From JBBSJZ01 sp041751935 (GTDB lineage: Bacteria; Planctomycetota; Planctomycetia; Pirellulales; Pirellulaceae): a DNA stretch of 64,000 bases. Positions within the stretch are counted from its first letter, which is position 1; every line of letters starts with the position of its first letter. The stretch is taken from the NCBI GenBank assembly GCA_041751935.1, contig JBGSIA010000155.1:1-64000 (forward strand). The letters run 5' to 3'. Of this stretch, positions 18,024-26,169 are shown one piece after another. A program made the translations under genes and the position numbers. The notes under the pieces are model-generated. The model was given only the letters and a program-made list of their open reading frames with translations. It ran no database searches and was not told the origin of the DNA.

Positions 18024-19372
18024 TATAAGTCTCCATCGATTGAAGTGATGTTGTCCGCCGCAGTATCGCGACTGCCTGTTCCACCCAGGCCGCCACCGGT
18101 CTTCGCATCAATGATTCCCTTAAAGGCATTTTGGCCATTCGAAACTAGCACGTTGCTACCACTGCTCACATCGAAGAACGGATCTGGGTAGCGATACGTC
18201 ATCAGCGAATTGGACGAGAGGGGATAACGCGGGGTCGGAGGAAAACTCAACTCGACCACCGATGTGGAAAAATAGCTTGGGTAATCTTCCGGCATACGGA
18301 TACCGAACACGCGATCGTCACCAGCGCTGATAACAATCGGCGGCAAATAAATCGGCGCGAACGCGCTCACAGGGCCATTGGACGTATCCAGCAACCTTTG
18401 CTCGTGACGCCAATCTGTTAACAGAAAATCCAACGGTTCAACATCAAAGGGAAACTCTTCTTCGTTGCCTGCTCCCGCCTTGGCTTCGACCCAATTCTTA
18501 AGTCCATGGCCACTGAGTCCTATCGGCGAACGCATGAAACGAACGGGAGTTCCCCAAGGATCCAGGATTTCTGGAACGCCATCTCCATCGAGATCCCCAA
18601 TGTTTCTTGCGGGTATTTGATCAACGACTAATTGACCGAGCGATTGAAATGTCGCCAGGATCAAGTACAAGCATTCGGCCGACTCGTACTCGCGAGTCCA
18701 ATTGACTGGGTTTCCCGCAACGTCACTAGAACAGGCTTGTCGGAACTGGGCATTGTTCTGGAACAGTTGGACTGCATCCACTCTGGGATTGCTCATGGCT
18801 CCGCTCACGCCAAATGTTGCCGCCGCTCGATCCACTTCAACAGAATTCCGCAAGCCCGCCAACGTTCGCATCCGATCCCAAAGCGGTGGCGGTGGGATCT
18901 TGGCACAAGCTGGCAGCATGTCCAAACCGACTATTGATGGTGGAACCACACGAAACTGCAAACTGACTGGCGGAACCAACAAATCAGCCTGACACTCCGG
19001 TAACACCATCCGTGCAAAATCGCGCCGAGCCATCAGCGCCAATCGTGCGCGGTCACTGCTTTCAATTTCCTGGACCGTTGGCATATCGGCGGGTGCTGGG
19101 GCTGGCACAAGTCCAAGGCCGCCTGCCGTACTGGCAACAGTACCGATGGATTCGTTCAAGCCGATTTCTGCATAAGCAATGCCAGCCAAGCGTGTTTGCA
19201 GAATCTGGCCGTAGTTCAGCAGTTCGGCTGTACAACGACGGTTTCTCGCTTGCTGTTGGCTTTGAGCCATTGCGTAGGCCAACATCCCGCTCAGAATTCC
19301 CATCACCGCCATCACGACGAGCAATTCAATCAACGTAAAGCCAGCTTCAGTTCTCGTCTTAGGATTTTTCAT
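18023..19372 (-). CDS. type II secretion pseudopilin (GspG-like, DPWG motif), oversized
   Basis: A 449-residue protein with leader TEAG and FTLIELLVVMAVMGIL. About residue 277 it carries DLDGDGVPEILDPWGTP, which joins an Asp-rich calcium-type loop to the DPWG motif typical of GspG. Typical GspG is about 140 residues; here about 300 extra residues are inserted or added. It overlaps the previous gene by 4 bases (ATGA at 19369-19372) and the next by one. Likely a second major or minor pseudopilin; which of the two GspG-like proteins forms the shaft cannot be decided from sequence. Confidence 0.84.
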   Translation of the reverse strand: MKNPKTRTEAGFTLIELLVVMAVMGILSGMLAYAMAQSQQQARNRRCTAELLNYGQILQTRLAGIAYAEIGLNESIGTVASTAGGLGLVPAPAPADMPTVQEIESSDRARLALMARRDFARMVLPECQADLLVPPVSLQFRVVPPSIVGLDMLPACAKIPPPPLWDRMRTLAGLRNSVEVDRAAATFGVSGAMSNPRVDAVQLFQNNAQFRQACSSDVAGNPVNWTREYESAECLYLILATFQSLGQLVVDQIPARNIGDLDGDGVPEILDPWGTPVRFMRSPIGLSGHGLKNWVEAKAGAGNEEEFPFDVEPLDFLLTDWRHEQRLLDTSNGPVSAFAPIYLPPIVISAGDDRVFGIRMPEDYPSYFSTSVVELSFPPTPRYPLSSNSLMTYRYPDPFFDVSSGSNVLVSNGQNAFKGIIDAKTGGGLGGTGSRDTAADNITSIDGDL

Positions 19373-20679
19373 GGCAAGTCATCCTCAAACGATTTCGCTG
19401 AAAACGAAGCCACGTTATCCTTCTCAAACGCTTCAGTCGTTTCCAAGCCAGGAACCGAGCCGAGCGAACTGATGTTGTACTTGTTAACCGATGTGTTCAC
19501 TAAACCTTGAGGCGTGGTTGCTGTGCCGTCAGGAACAATCACATTTCCCTCGGGATACTGCCAATAGAACGGCAGTCCCATGGTGTCCGATGGATCACCG
19601 CCGTTGTTGTCGCCGATGGTGCCGTACACGCCATCCAGACCTGGCGACAGAATTTGAAATGAATTCTCATTAACAAACTTCCAAGCCTGAAGCGCGGCCG
19701 CGGCTGTACCATATGCCGTTCCGGTCGCCAAATTTGCATTGACTTGATTGGAGATGATCGGGCGTACGACACTGTATCCGTCGCCGGTATAATTTGCGTA
19801 TCCATTGAACTGGGTTGCACCGTTATCAATGACGACGTCCGTACCGCTGAACCGATACGTTCTTGCATCAAAATAGACGTAGGGCGATGGTCCTTCCCGA
19901 TAGCGAAATACAGGGAACACATCATTACGTTTTTGTATCGCTGAAAAATTTCCACCGGTCAGTAATTCTTCGTCGTTACTCTCGGCACGATTCGTATACG
20001 ACATCCCCGTACTGCCATCGGGTGATTTCAAGGTTAAGCCACTGGCGTCCAATTCCATGAATGCGTTGGTGCGGTCCACGTTGTATTGAACCACAGCCGG
20101 ATTTGGATTGGTGGGATTCAATGTTGCACCTGGAAGTACCGACAAGGGACCGCCATTTCCCGTGAAGGGACGTTGTGCATCGCTACTGAATCCACCGATC
20201 GCCCAAACTAAAGCTTCCCCTCGATCCATGATCGCCGGGACGTAAGTACCTGGAGTTGTGTCGGTTTGTGTGGTTGCGTCATCCAACTCGTCATCACACA
20301 AGCGAAAAAGCAACGTCAATTCCGAGTCCAAGATCTCAGGAAATACCTTGCGGTAATGCCGATTGACGATGTCCCAACTGCTGAAGTCCGGCGGGTAGTC
20401 TCCGTACTTAGCCTTATAAGCTTCGATCGCTTGCTCGAAATTGGCGCACTCACTGCGAAGATAGCCCGTTTTTGCCGTCTTCATCCCAGCATTAATCGCT
20501 GGAATCGCGATTCCCATCAGGATGCCGATGATGGCGATTACTACCAACAGTTCAACCAACGTGAAGCCGTGACGAGCTGGCGAAGACATCGCTCGGGAGG
20601 TTGCGGCAATCGGATTGCCAATACGAGAGGTGGGCTGGGGCATGGGATCGTTCGGCTGGAGGGTCGAAGTGGTACGCAT
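19369..20679 (-). CDS. gspG: type II secretion major pseudopilin GspG-like, oversized
   Basis: A 436-residue protein with an unusually long leader of about 38 residues ending ARHG, then FTLVELLVVIAIIGIL. After the helix comes YKAKYGDYPPDF, the GspG-type helix and loop, and near the C-terminus SPGLDGVYGT with acidic residues, resembling the GspG calcium site. GspG is normally about 140 residues. It is the first of six pseudopilin genes joined by 1- to 4-base overlaps. An internal ATG at residue 31 (MSSPARHG) would give a normal short leader and may be the real start. Confidence 0.84.
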   Translation of the reverse strand: MRTTSTLQPNDPMPQPTSRIGNPIAATSRAMSSPARHGFTLVELLVVIAIIGILMGIAIPAINAGMKTAKTGYLRSECANFEQAIEAYKAKYGDYPPDFSSWDIVNRHYRKVFPEILDSELTLLFRLCDDELDDATTQTDTTPGTYVPAIMDRGEALVWAIGGFSSDAQRPFTGNGGPLSVLPGATLNPTNPNPAVVQYNVDRTNAFMELDASGLTLKSPDGSTGMSYTNRAESNDEELLTGGNFSAIQKRNDVFPVFRYREGPSPYVYFDARTYRFSGTDVVIDNGATQFNGYANYTGDGYSVVRPIISNQVNANLATGTAYGTAAAALQAWKFVNENSFQILSPGLDGVYGTIGDNNGGDPSDTMGLPFYWQYPEGNVIVPDGTATTPQGLVNTSVNKYNISSLGSVPGLETTEAFEKDNVASFSAKSFEDDLP

Positions 20680-20722
20680 CGGAAAGGTCTGCAGGGGATC
20701 AGGTGTCAGGGATGAGTGTTCG

Positions 20723-20743
20723 AAAAACTAGCTGGAATCTAGT
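20723..20743 (-). terminator. weak hairpin with T-run at end of the Uma2 gene
   Basis: On the minus strand ACTAG pairs with CTAGT (20743-20739 and 20731-20727) over a 7-base loop, followed by five T. It overlaps the stop codon of the Uma2-family gene. The stem is only 5 bp, so termination would be partial at best; it may lower expression of the pseudopilins or separate the two transcription units. Confidence 0.3.
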
Positions 20744-21278
20744 CGTTGATAACTGCGGGGAAGTTGGGGCACAGTTGGGAGTAAGTTTGTTTCGTTTGGG
20801 GAACGGTCCTGTTGTAGTAACTCATGCAACCTTCGAGGTCGCAGAGCCAGCATTCAACGGCGCCAGCGTCGAAGTAGAGCTGGAATTTGTTTTCCATCTC
20901 CAGCGTTGTGTTACTCGGGCTAAGTATTTCGACACAAATTTCCGGTGCGGTCTCGAAGGCGACTTGGCCGCGGACAGTGGCGTAACGCTTAGCCGTGAAC
21001 CAACCCACATCCGCCCCCTTCACACCGTCGACTGTGGATATCGGGCATTCGGTAATGGAATGACCACCCAAGCGAACGTGCAATTCATGGGCGATACGGA
21101 ACTGACGGCTCCCGTGGGGGCCTCCTGGAGGAGGTGACAATACAATCTGTCCATAAGCATTGGTCTCAATCCGACAGAACGTGTCATTCCACTGTGGGTC
21201 CGCCAACACTTCAACCCAACGCTGGCGATGAAACGCGAGCATCTCATTGCGATCCGGTAGGTTGATGGTCAGTTGCAT
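20739..21278 (-). CDS. Uma2 family (DUF820) restriction-endonuclease-fold protein
   Basis: About 179 residues from the ATG at 21278 (MQLTINLPDRNEML); a TTG at 21332 gives a longer reading. The Uma2 pattern is clear: GADVGWF (catalytic Asp strand), EICVEILSPSNTTLEMENKFQLYFDAGAVECWLCD (given here in pieces: EILSPSN, the NKFQLYFDAG block, VECWLCD). This is the PD-(D/E)XK-type core of a family that is abundant in cyanobacteria and planctomycetes and has no firm function. It sits between the GspF gene (17 bases from its end to the TTG reading) and the first pseudopilin, same strand. No mobile-element ends are visible around it. Its link to secretion is unknown and may be chance. Confidence 0.82.
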   Translation of the reverse strand: MQLTINLPDRNEMLAFHRQRWVEVLADPQWNDTFCRIETNAYGQIVLSPPPGGPHGSRQFRIAHELHVRLGGHSITECPISTVDGVKGADVGWFTAKRYATVRGQVAFETAPEICVEILSPSNTTLEMENKFQLYFDAGAVECWLCDLEGCMSYYNRTVPQTKQTYSQLCPNFPAVIND

Positions 21279-21348
21279 GATCAATTTGGAACTTACAATC
21301 AGGAGCCGCCTGGTTCGGCTTAGCTCCCACAAGGTGTCTACTTGGTTC

Positions 21349-22785
21349 TTAGGTCAAACCGCTAATCAGTTCTACGAGCGGCATGAACAAACTGATGACG
21401 ATAAAACCGACCGCAACGCCGAGGAACACGATCATCAATGGTTCCATCAATGCGGTTAAGCCGTCGGTCATCACGCGAACTTCTTCATCGTAGGTGTCGG
21501 CCACTTTATAAAGCATGGTGTCGAGTTCACCGGTTTCTTCACCGACGTCGACCATGTTCACCACCAAGTCATCGACGACGCGGGCTTTGATTTTGGTGGC
21601 ATAAAATAACGCTGAGAAAACAGCACCGCCGATGATCATGTACATCGCCATGAATTGCAGCATCTGCACCATGCTGCCGTCATCCAGTTTGGTGCCTCGA
21701 GCGGTGAGCGCGACGCTCATGATCACGATGCCAGGAAAACTGCCGAAGATCATCCAGAACACCAAAGTCATCGGATGGAAGCCCGGCACGCTGTATTCCT
21801 TGAGCGGTTTGCTGATCACTTCGCCTTCACGAATAGACTCAGTCACGCGGCTGAACATTCGCTCGAACATCCCGTTGCCGCTAGTTTCGCGGGTGATGTT
21901 CAGAGCCTCGATGATCGGCACACCACTGGACACAAGGGTTCCCAGCGTCCGTGTCGTTCGTGCGAGAATATTCTTTTCGATCAAGGTGCCGAAAATGGGT
22001 ACCTTGATAATGAACATGTCAAACCCCATCCGCCCGTGTTTGAATTTTCGCAACAGCTTCACGGTGATCAACAAGCACAAGGGCATGGCGATCAGCAAGA
22101 ACCAATAGCCGACGATGTAGTTGCTCATCGCGATCAGCAACAGTGTTGGCGCCGGCAATGTCAAGCCAAACTCATCAAACATTTTTTCAAACGTGGGCAC
22201 GATGAAAATCATGATGAACGACAGAATCGCTGCTGCGACCGTGACCACAATCACGGGATAGATCAACGCACCCTTGACTTTGCGTTTGAGAGATTCGGCG
22301 CGTTCGAGGAAGTCCGCCAGACGTTGGAGAATTGTTTCCAGGGCACCGCCGGCCTCACCGGCCTTGATCATATTCACGTACAGTCGCGTAAACACTTTAG
22401 GTGACTTACCCATCGCTTCGCTGAGCGTCGAGCCGCCTTCGATTTCTTCGCACACGTCCATCAGTGCGTACTTGAGCTTACCCGGTTTGTTGTTGTTTTC
22501 GAGAATTTTCAAGCTTCTCAGGATCGGCAACCCAGCGTCCTGCAAAATCGACAATTGACGAGTAAACGCACAGATGTGCTTCGTCTTGGCGCCGCCCATC
22601 TTGAAGCCACGTTTGCCCTTCTTTTTTCCAGCCGGACCGGCTGCTTGCTTCTTGATGGAGATCTTCGTAACGAAGTATCCCATCTGGCGAATCGTGGTTT
22701 GCGCTTCTTCTTCGTTGGACGCGTCGATTTCGTCCCGGATTTCTTGTCCGGTCGCGTCCATCGCTTCGAATTGATAGGTAGGCAT
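21349..22785 (-). CDS. gspF: type II secretion / type IV pilus inner-membrane platform protein GspF/PilC, with insertion
   Basis: A 478-residue GspF/PilC protein; the family norm is about 400. It has an N-terminal ubiquitin-like strand region, the first T2SSF domain (FTRQLSILQDAGLPILRSL, GEAGGALE) and the second (LGTLVSSGVPIIEAL, GEETGELD). Inside the second domain, after SVPGFHP and before DDLVVNMVDVGEE, there is an extra stretch of about 65-70 residues (21575-21775) with two hydrophobic segments, not present in standard members. The protein anchors the assembly ATPase and pseudopilus base. It follows the second GspE gene by 111 bases. Confidence 0.93.
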   Translation of the reverse strand: MPTYQFEAMDATGQEIRDEIDASNEEEAQTTIRQMGYFVTKISIKKQAAGPAGKKKGKRGFKMGGAKTKHICAFTRQLSILQDAGLPILRSLKILENNNKPGKLKYALMDVCEEIEGGSTLSEAMGKSPKVFTRLYVNMIKAGEAGGALETILQRLADFLERAESLKRKVKGALIYPVIVVTVAAAILSFIMIFIVPTFEKMFDEFGLTLPAPTLLLIAMSNYIVGYWFLLIAMPLCLLITVKLLRKFKHGRMGFDMFIIKVPIFGTLIEKNILARTTRTLGTLVSSGVPIIEALNITRETSGNGMFERMFSRVTESIREGEVISKPLKEYSVPGFHPMTLVFWMIFGSFPGIVIMSVALTARGTKLDDGSMVQMLQFMAMYMIIGGAVFSALFYATKIKARVVDDLVVNMVDVGEETGELDTMLYKVADTYDEEVRVMTDGLTALMEPLMIVFLGVAVGFIVISLFMPLVELISGLT

Positions 22786-22896
22786 TGCGCTGCGCTTCAG
22801 GAGAAAGGTTGCAGGAGGTCGGGTTACAGGGAAGAAAAGGTTTAGGTTTTACGCATCGTCGGCAAAAGCCAACGCCACTTTTCATTTACTCGATGC

Positions 22897-24612
22897 TTAC
22901 GCATCATGGACTGTCTCACGAACAATTTCGTCCAGCGTGGTGATGCCTTCGCTGGCCAATTGCATGCCGAAGGTTCGCAGGGTCACCATGCCGTCTTTTT
23001 CGGCCTGGACCCGCAACTCATCGGTGCTAGCGTTAGCCATCACCATTTCGCGAATTTGATCGTTGATAATCATTAGTTCAAACAGGCCTACGCGACCTTT
23101 GTAGCCGGTGTTGTTGCATTGTTCGCAACCGGCGCCTTTGAAAAACTTTTTGTCGCCGAGGTCCGATCGCCTCAATTGCAACTCGGCCAACAAGTCGCTG
23201 GTGACGCGAGTTTCTTCCCGGCATTTGGAGCAAATGCGTCGTACCAATCGCTGGGCCAAGATCGCTTCGACAGTCGCGCAAATCATGAATGCTTGGATGC
23301 CCATGTCCTTCAATCGCGTAACGGTGCTGGGCGAATCGTTGGTATGCAGTGTGCTGAATACGAGGTGTCCGGTCAGCGACGCCTGGATCGCGATTTCGGC
23401 GGTTTCCAAGTCGCGGATTTCGCCGATGAGGATCGTGTCGGGATCTTGCCGCAGAATCGCTCTCAAGCAACTGGCAAAGGTCACGCCCGTGGCGGTATCA
23501 ATCGGGATTTGCACAATCCCATCAATGTCGTACTCCACTGGGTCTTCGGTGGTAATGATTTTGTCTTTGGGGTCGTTCAGTTCTGAAAGTGCTGAATACA
23601 GCGTCGTCGTCTTGCCGCTGCCCGTTGGTCCGGTGACCAAAATGATCCCGTTGGGACGGTCCATCGCTTGGCGAAACTGTCCCATGATCTTTGCGTCCAT
23701 CCCGACTTTCTCGAGACTCAAGCTGACCACCGAGCGATCCAATACTCGCATGACGACGCTTTCGCCAAAGATCGTCGGCAACACACTGACGCGCAAGTCC
23801 ACCGGGTGACCACCGACCATCAATTCGATGCGTCCGTCCTGTGGCATTCGGCGTTCGGCGATGTCCAGGTTCGCCATCACTTTTACACGCGTTGTGATCG
23901 CAAACGCCAAGTGACGCGGTGGCGGTACCATTTCATACAGCACGCCTTCGGCTTTGATGCGGATGCGAAATTCATCCTCGAAGGGCTCAAAGTGAATATC
24001 GCTGGCATGGTCTTTGATTGCCAACAACAACACCATGTTCAGCAATTTGCGAACAGGAGCTGAATCAGCGAGGGCCTCGATATTGGTGAGGTTGAACTTT
24101 TCATTCTGTAACGCGTTGATCGTTTCCCTCAATTCCTCGTCGGCATTCAATTCAGCGACCAGCTTTTCAACGCTCTCTGAATCGCTGTCGTAGTGCCGGC
24201 CGATCGTTTGCATCACATCGACTTCGGTCGCGACCACCATCGCGATATCGTATCCCAGGAACGTTCGCAGTTCGTCTTGGATATTCAAGTTCTGGGGGTC
24301 GCACGTGGCGACCGTCAGCGTATTGTTTTCGAACTTGATAGGCACCACGCGATACAACTGAGCCATCGTTTCAGTAATTCTCGCCAGGACATCCGGTGGA
24401 ATCTTGGCGTCTTCGAGTGATACCGTCTGCATCGACAACTGTTCGGCAAGAGCCTGGATAAGTTGTTCGCCGGTAATCAGCTGCATATCCTCAGCGATTC
24501 GCCCCAGAAGCATACCGGGCTGCTGTTCCTGCTCCTCGAGAACGACTTCGAGTTGCTCATCGGTGAGGAAACCGAGGTCGACGAGAATTTGGCCTAGGCG
24601 ACGAGTGGACAT
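22897..24612 (-). CDS. gspE: type II secretion / pilus assembly ATPase GspE/PilB (copy 2)
   Basis: About 571 residues from the ATG at 24612 (MSTRRLGQILVDLG); a reading from 24663 adds 17 residues not typical for the family. N-terminal MshEN-type domain (about 1-150), then the ATPase: Walker A GPTGSGKTTT, Asp box (IITTEDPVEY), Walker B ILIGEIRD, His box (STLHTNDSPS), and a C-terminal zinc ribbon with CSKC and CEQC. It powers pseudopilus or pilus extension at the cytoplasmic face. It sits 74 bases after pilT and directly before gspF, as expected for a working GspE-GspF pair. Confidence 0.94.
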   Translation of the reverse strand: MSTRRLGQILVDLGFLTDEQLEVVLEEQEQQPGMLLGRIAEDMQLITGEQLIQALAEQLSMQTVSLEDAKIPPDVLARITETMAQLYRVVPIKFENNTLTVATCDPQNLNIQDELRTFLGYDIAMVVATEVDVMQTIGRHYDSDSESVEKLVAELNADEELRETINALQNEKFNLTNIEALADSAPVRKLLNMVLLLAIKDHASDIHFEPFEDEFRIRIKAEGVLYEMVPPPRHLAFAITTRVKVMANLDIAERRMPQDGRIELMVGGHPVDLRVSVLPTIFGESVVMRVLDRSVVSLSLEKVGMDAKIMGQFRQAMDRPNGIILVTGPTGSGKTTTLYSALSELNDPKDKIITTEDPVEYDIDGIVQIPIDTATGVTFASCLRAILRQDPDTILIGEIRDLETAEIAIQASLTGHLVFSTLHTNDSPSTVTRLKDMGIQAFMICATVEAILAQRLVRRICSKCREETRVTSDLLAELQLRRSDLGDKKFFKGAGCEQCNNTGYKGRVGLFELMIINDQIREMVMANASTDELRVQAEKDGMVTLRTFGMQLASEGITTLDEIVRETVHDA

Positions 24613-24686
24613 GGATGGAAATTCGAAAAGAAAAGTTTGAAGTTTGAAAAAGGGAGCAGTCACGCCCCGAGTCTAGCCTGTAGGGC

Positions 24687-25790
24687 TCATTCCTCGGGAA
24701 CAGGGATCTGTTCGTCAACACCGCGACGGAACTGAACAATTCGCTTGGCTAAGTCATCGGGACGATGCGCCTTGGCTAAAGCATCCTCGACAGTAATTCG
24801 TTCTTCTTTCCAGTGGTTGAACAGGGCATCGTCCATCAATTGCATACCGAACTTGGCACCGGTTTGCATGGAGCTGTTGATACGGAAAGTTTTGTTTTCG
24901 CGAATCAGGTTCGAGATCCCTGAGGTCACCACGAGAATCTCGTAGGCGGCCACACGTCCACCGCCAATCTTTGGAATCAGCGTCTGGGCCACGACGCCGA
25001 TGAGCGTACTGGCCAACTGGGTCCGAATCTGGTCCTGCAGGTTACCGGGAAAAGCGTCAATGATCCGGTTGACCGTGCCTTGAGCGCTGTTGGTGTGCAG
25101 GGTTCCGAAAACGACGTGACCGGTTTCCGCGGCACTGATCGCCGCCTCGATCGTTTCCAAATCGCGAAGCTCGCCGACGAGAATCACGTCAGGGTCTTGG
25201 CGCAACGCACGGCGAATGGCTTCGGAGAAACTTGGCACATCAACCCCGACTTCGCGTTGGTTGATCGTGCTCTCTTTGTGTTCGTGATAAAACTCAATCG
25301 GGTCCTCAATCGTAATGATGTGGTGGTCGACGGTTTCGTTCAGCAAATTCACCAAACTGGCAAGCGTCGTACTCTTTCCGCTACCGGTTGGTCCCGTAAC
25401 CAAAAACAATCCGCGAGGTCGGTGAACCAACTTCACCACCACTTCGGGCAGACCAAGTTGTTCGGGAGTCAATTTGTCATTCGGAATTTGACGCAGCACC
25501 ATCGAGATGAAGCCACGCTGTTTAAATACAGAAACACGGAAACGAGCCAAATCGCCGAACGCGAAGCCAAAGTCCGTGCTGCCGCTTTCCTGGAGTTCGC
25601 GTTGGCATCGTTCCGGCGTGATGCTCTTCATCAGCGATACGGCGTCTTCGGCTTCGAGCGTCTTCGTTTCCAGTTTCCGCATCCGACCGTGTAGGCGAAA
25701 CACTGGAGGTTGGCCGACGACAATGTGAATGTCGCTAACGCCCTGTTTCACAGCGGCTTGCAACAATTTGTCAATCAGCACAGTGGCCAT
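24687..25790 (-). CDS. pilT: twitching motility / pilus retraction ATPase PilT
   Basis: A 367-residue PilT-family hexameric ATPase of normal length. N-terminal PAS-like domain (SDIHIVVGQPPVFRLHGRM), Walker A GPTGSGKSTT, Asp box IITIEDPIEF, Walker B RQDPDVILVGELRD and His box FGTLHTNSAQ; near the C-terminus AYEILVV (the PilT AIRNLIRE equivalent is SNLIRENK). PilT disassembles type IV pili, giving retraction. Its presence between two extension ATPases argues that this locus makes, or can make, a retractable fibre rather than a pure secretion system. Confidence 0.95.
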   Translation of the reverse strand: MATVLIDKLLQAAVKQGVSDIHIVVGQPPVFRLHGRMRKLETKTLEAEDAVSLMKSITPERCQRELQESGSTDFGFAFGDLARFRVSVFKQRGFISMVLRQIPNDKLTPEQLGLPEVVVKLVHRPRGLFLVTGPTGSGKSTTLASLVNLLNETVDHHIITIEDPIEFYHEHKESTINQREVGVDVPSFSEAIRRALRQDPDVILVGELRDLETIEAAISAAETGHVVFGTLHTNSAQGTVNRIIDAFPGNLQDQIRTQLASTLIGVVAQTLIPKIGGGRVAAYEILVVTSGISNLIRENKTFRINSSMQTGAKFGMQLMDDALFNHWKEERITVEDALAKAHRPDDLAKRIVQFRRGVDEQIPVPEE

Positions 25791-26169
25791 AGCAACGCTT
25801 CCGGGGTTGAATGATGAGTGTTTAGATTGCGATTAACGAACAGATGACCAGTCAGCCAACGCCGTACGCCCAAAAACTGAATCGACGTCAATTGACTCAA
25901 TGGAGGAAATTCACGCCACTGGACATTATCGCAGGCGGCGAGACAAACGCAAAAAGTAGCGGCAAACTCGCGCAAAACACGTCACCAAGTGCCGGCTTGA
26001 GATGCAGCGGTGACGATTCAGTAGCGGCCGATATTTCGGTTGACCTGACTGCTACCCAAGACGATGGGTTTGGTCGGTATTTTCTGGTGACGAGCGCCGC
26101 ACCTTGTCGTTGAACTTACGGGGTGAGGAAACTGGCTGCAGTTTGTCGAATGCGGCCAAGCGAGTGGGG
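25791..26169. other. intergenic region inside the pilus locus; no gene seen
   Basis: About 380 bases between the stop of the first GspE gene and the ATG of pilT. I see no convincing open frame, tRNA, hairpin with T-run or repeat. It probably contains the promoter for pilT-gspE-gspF on the minus strand, but no clear -35/-10 pair stands out. Confidence 0.5.

Noticed and set aside
21655..22404. 249-residue open frame on the plus strand opposite gspF
   Set aside because: His/Gln-rich shadow of the gspF reading frame; no independent support.
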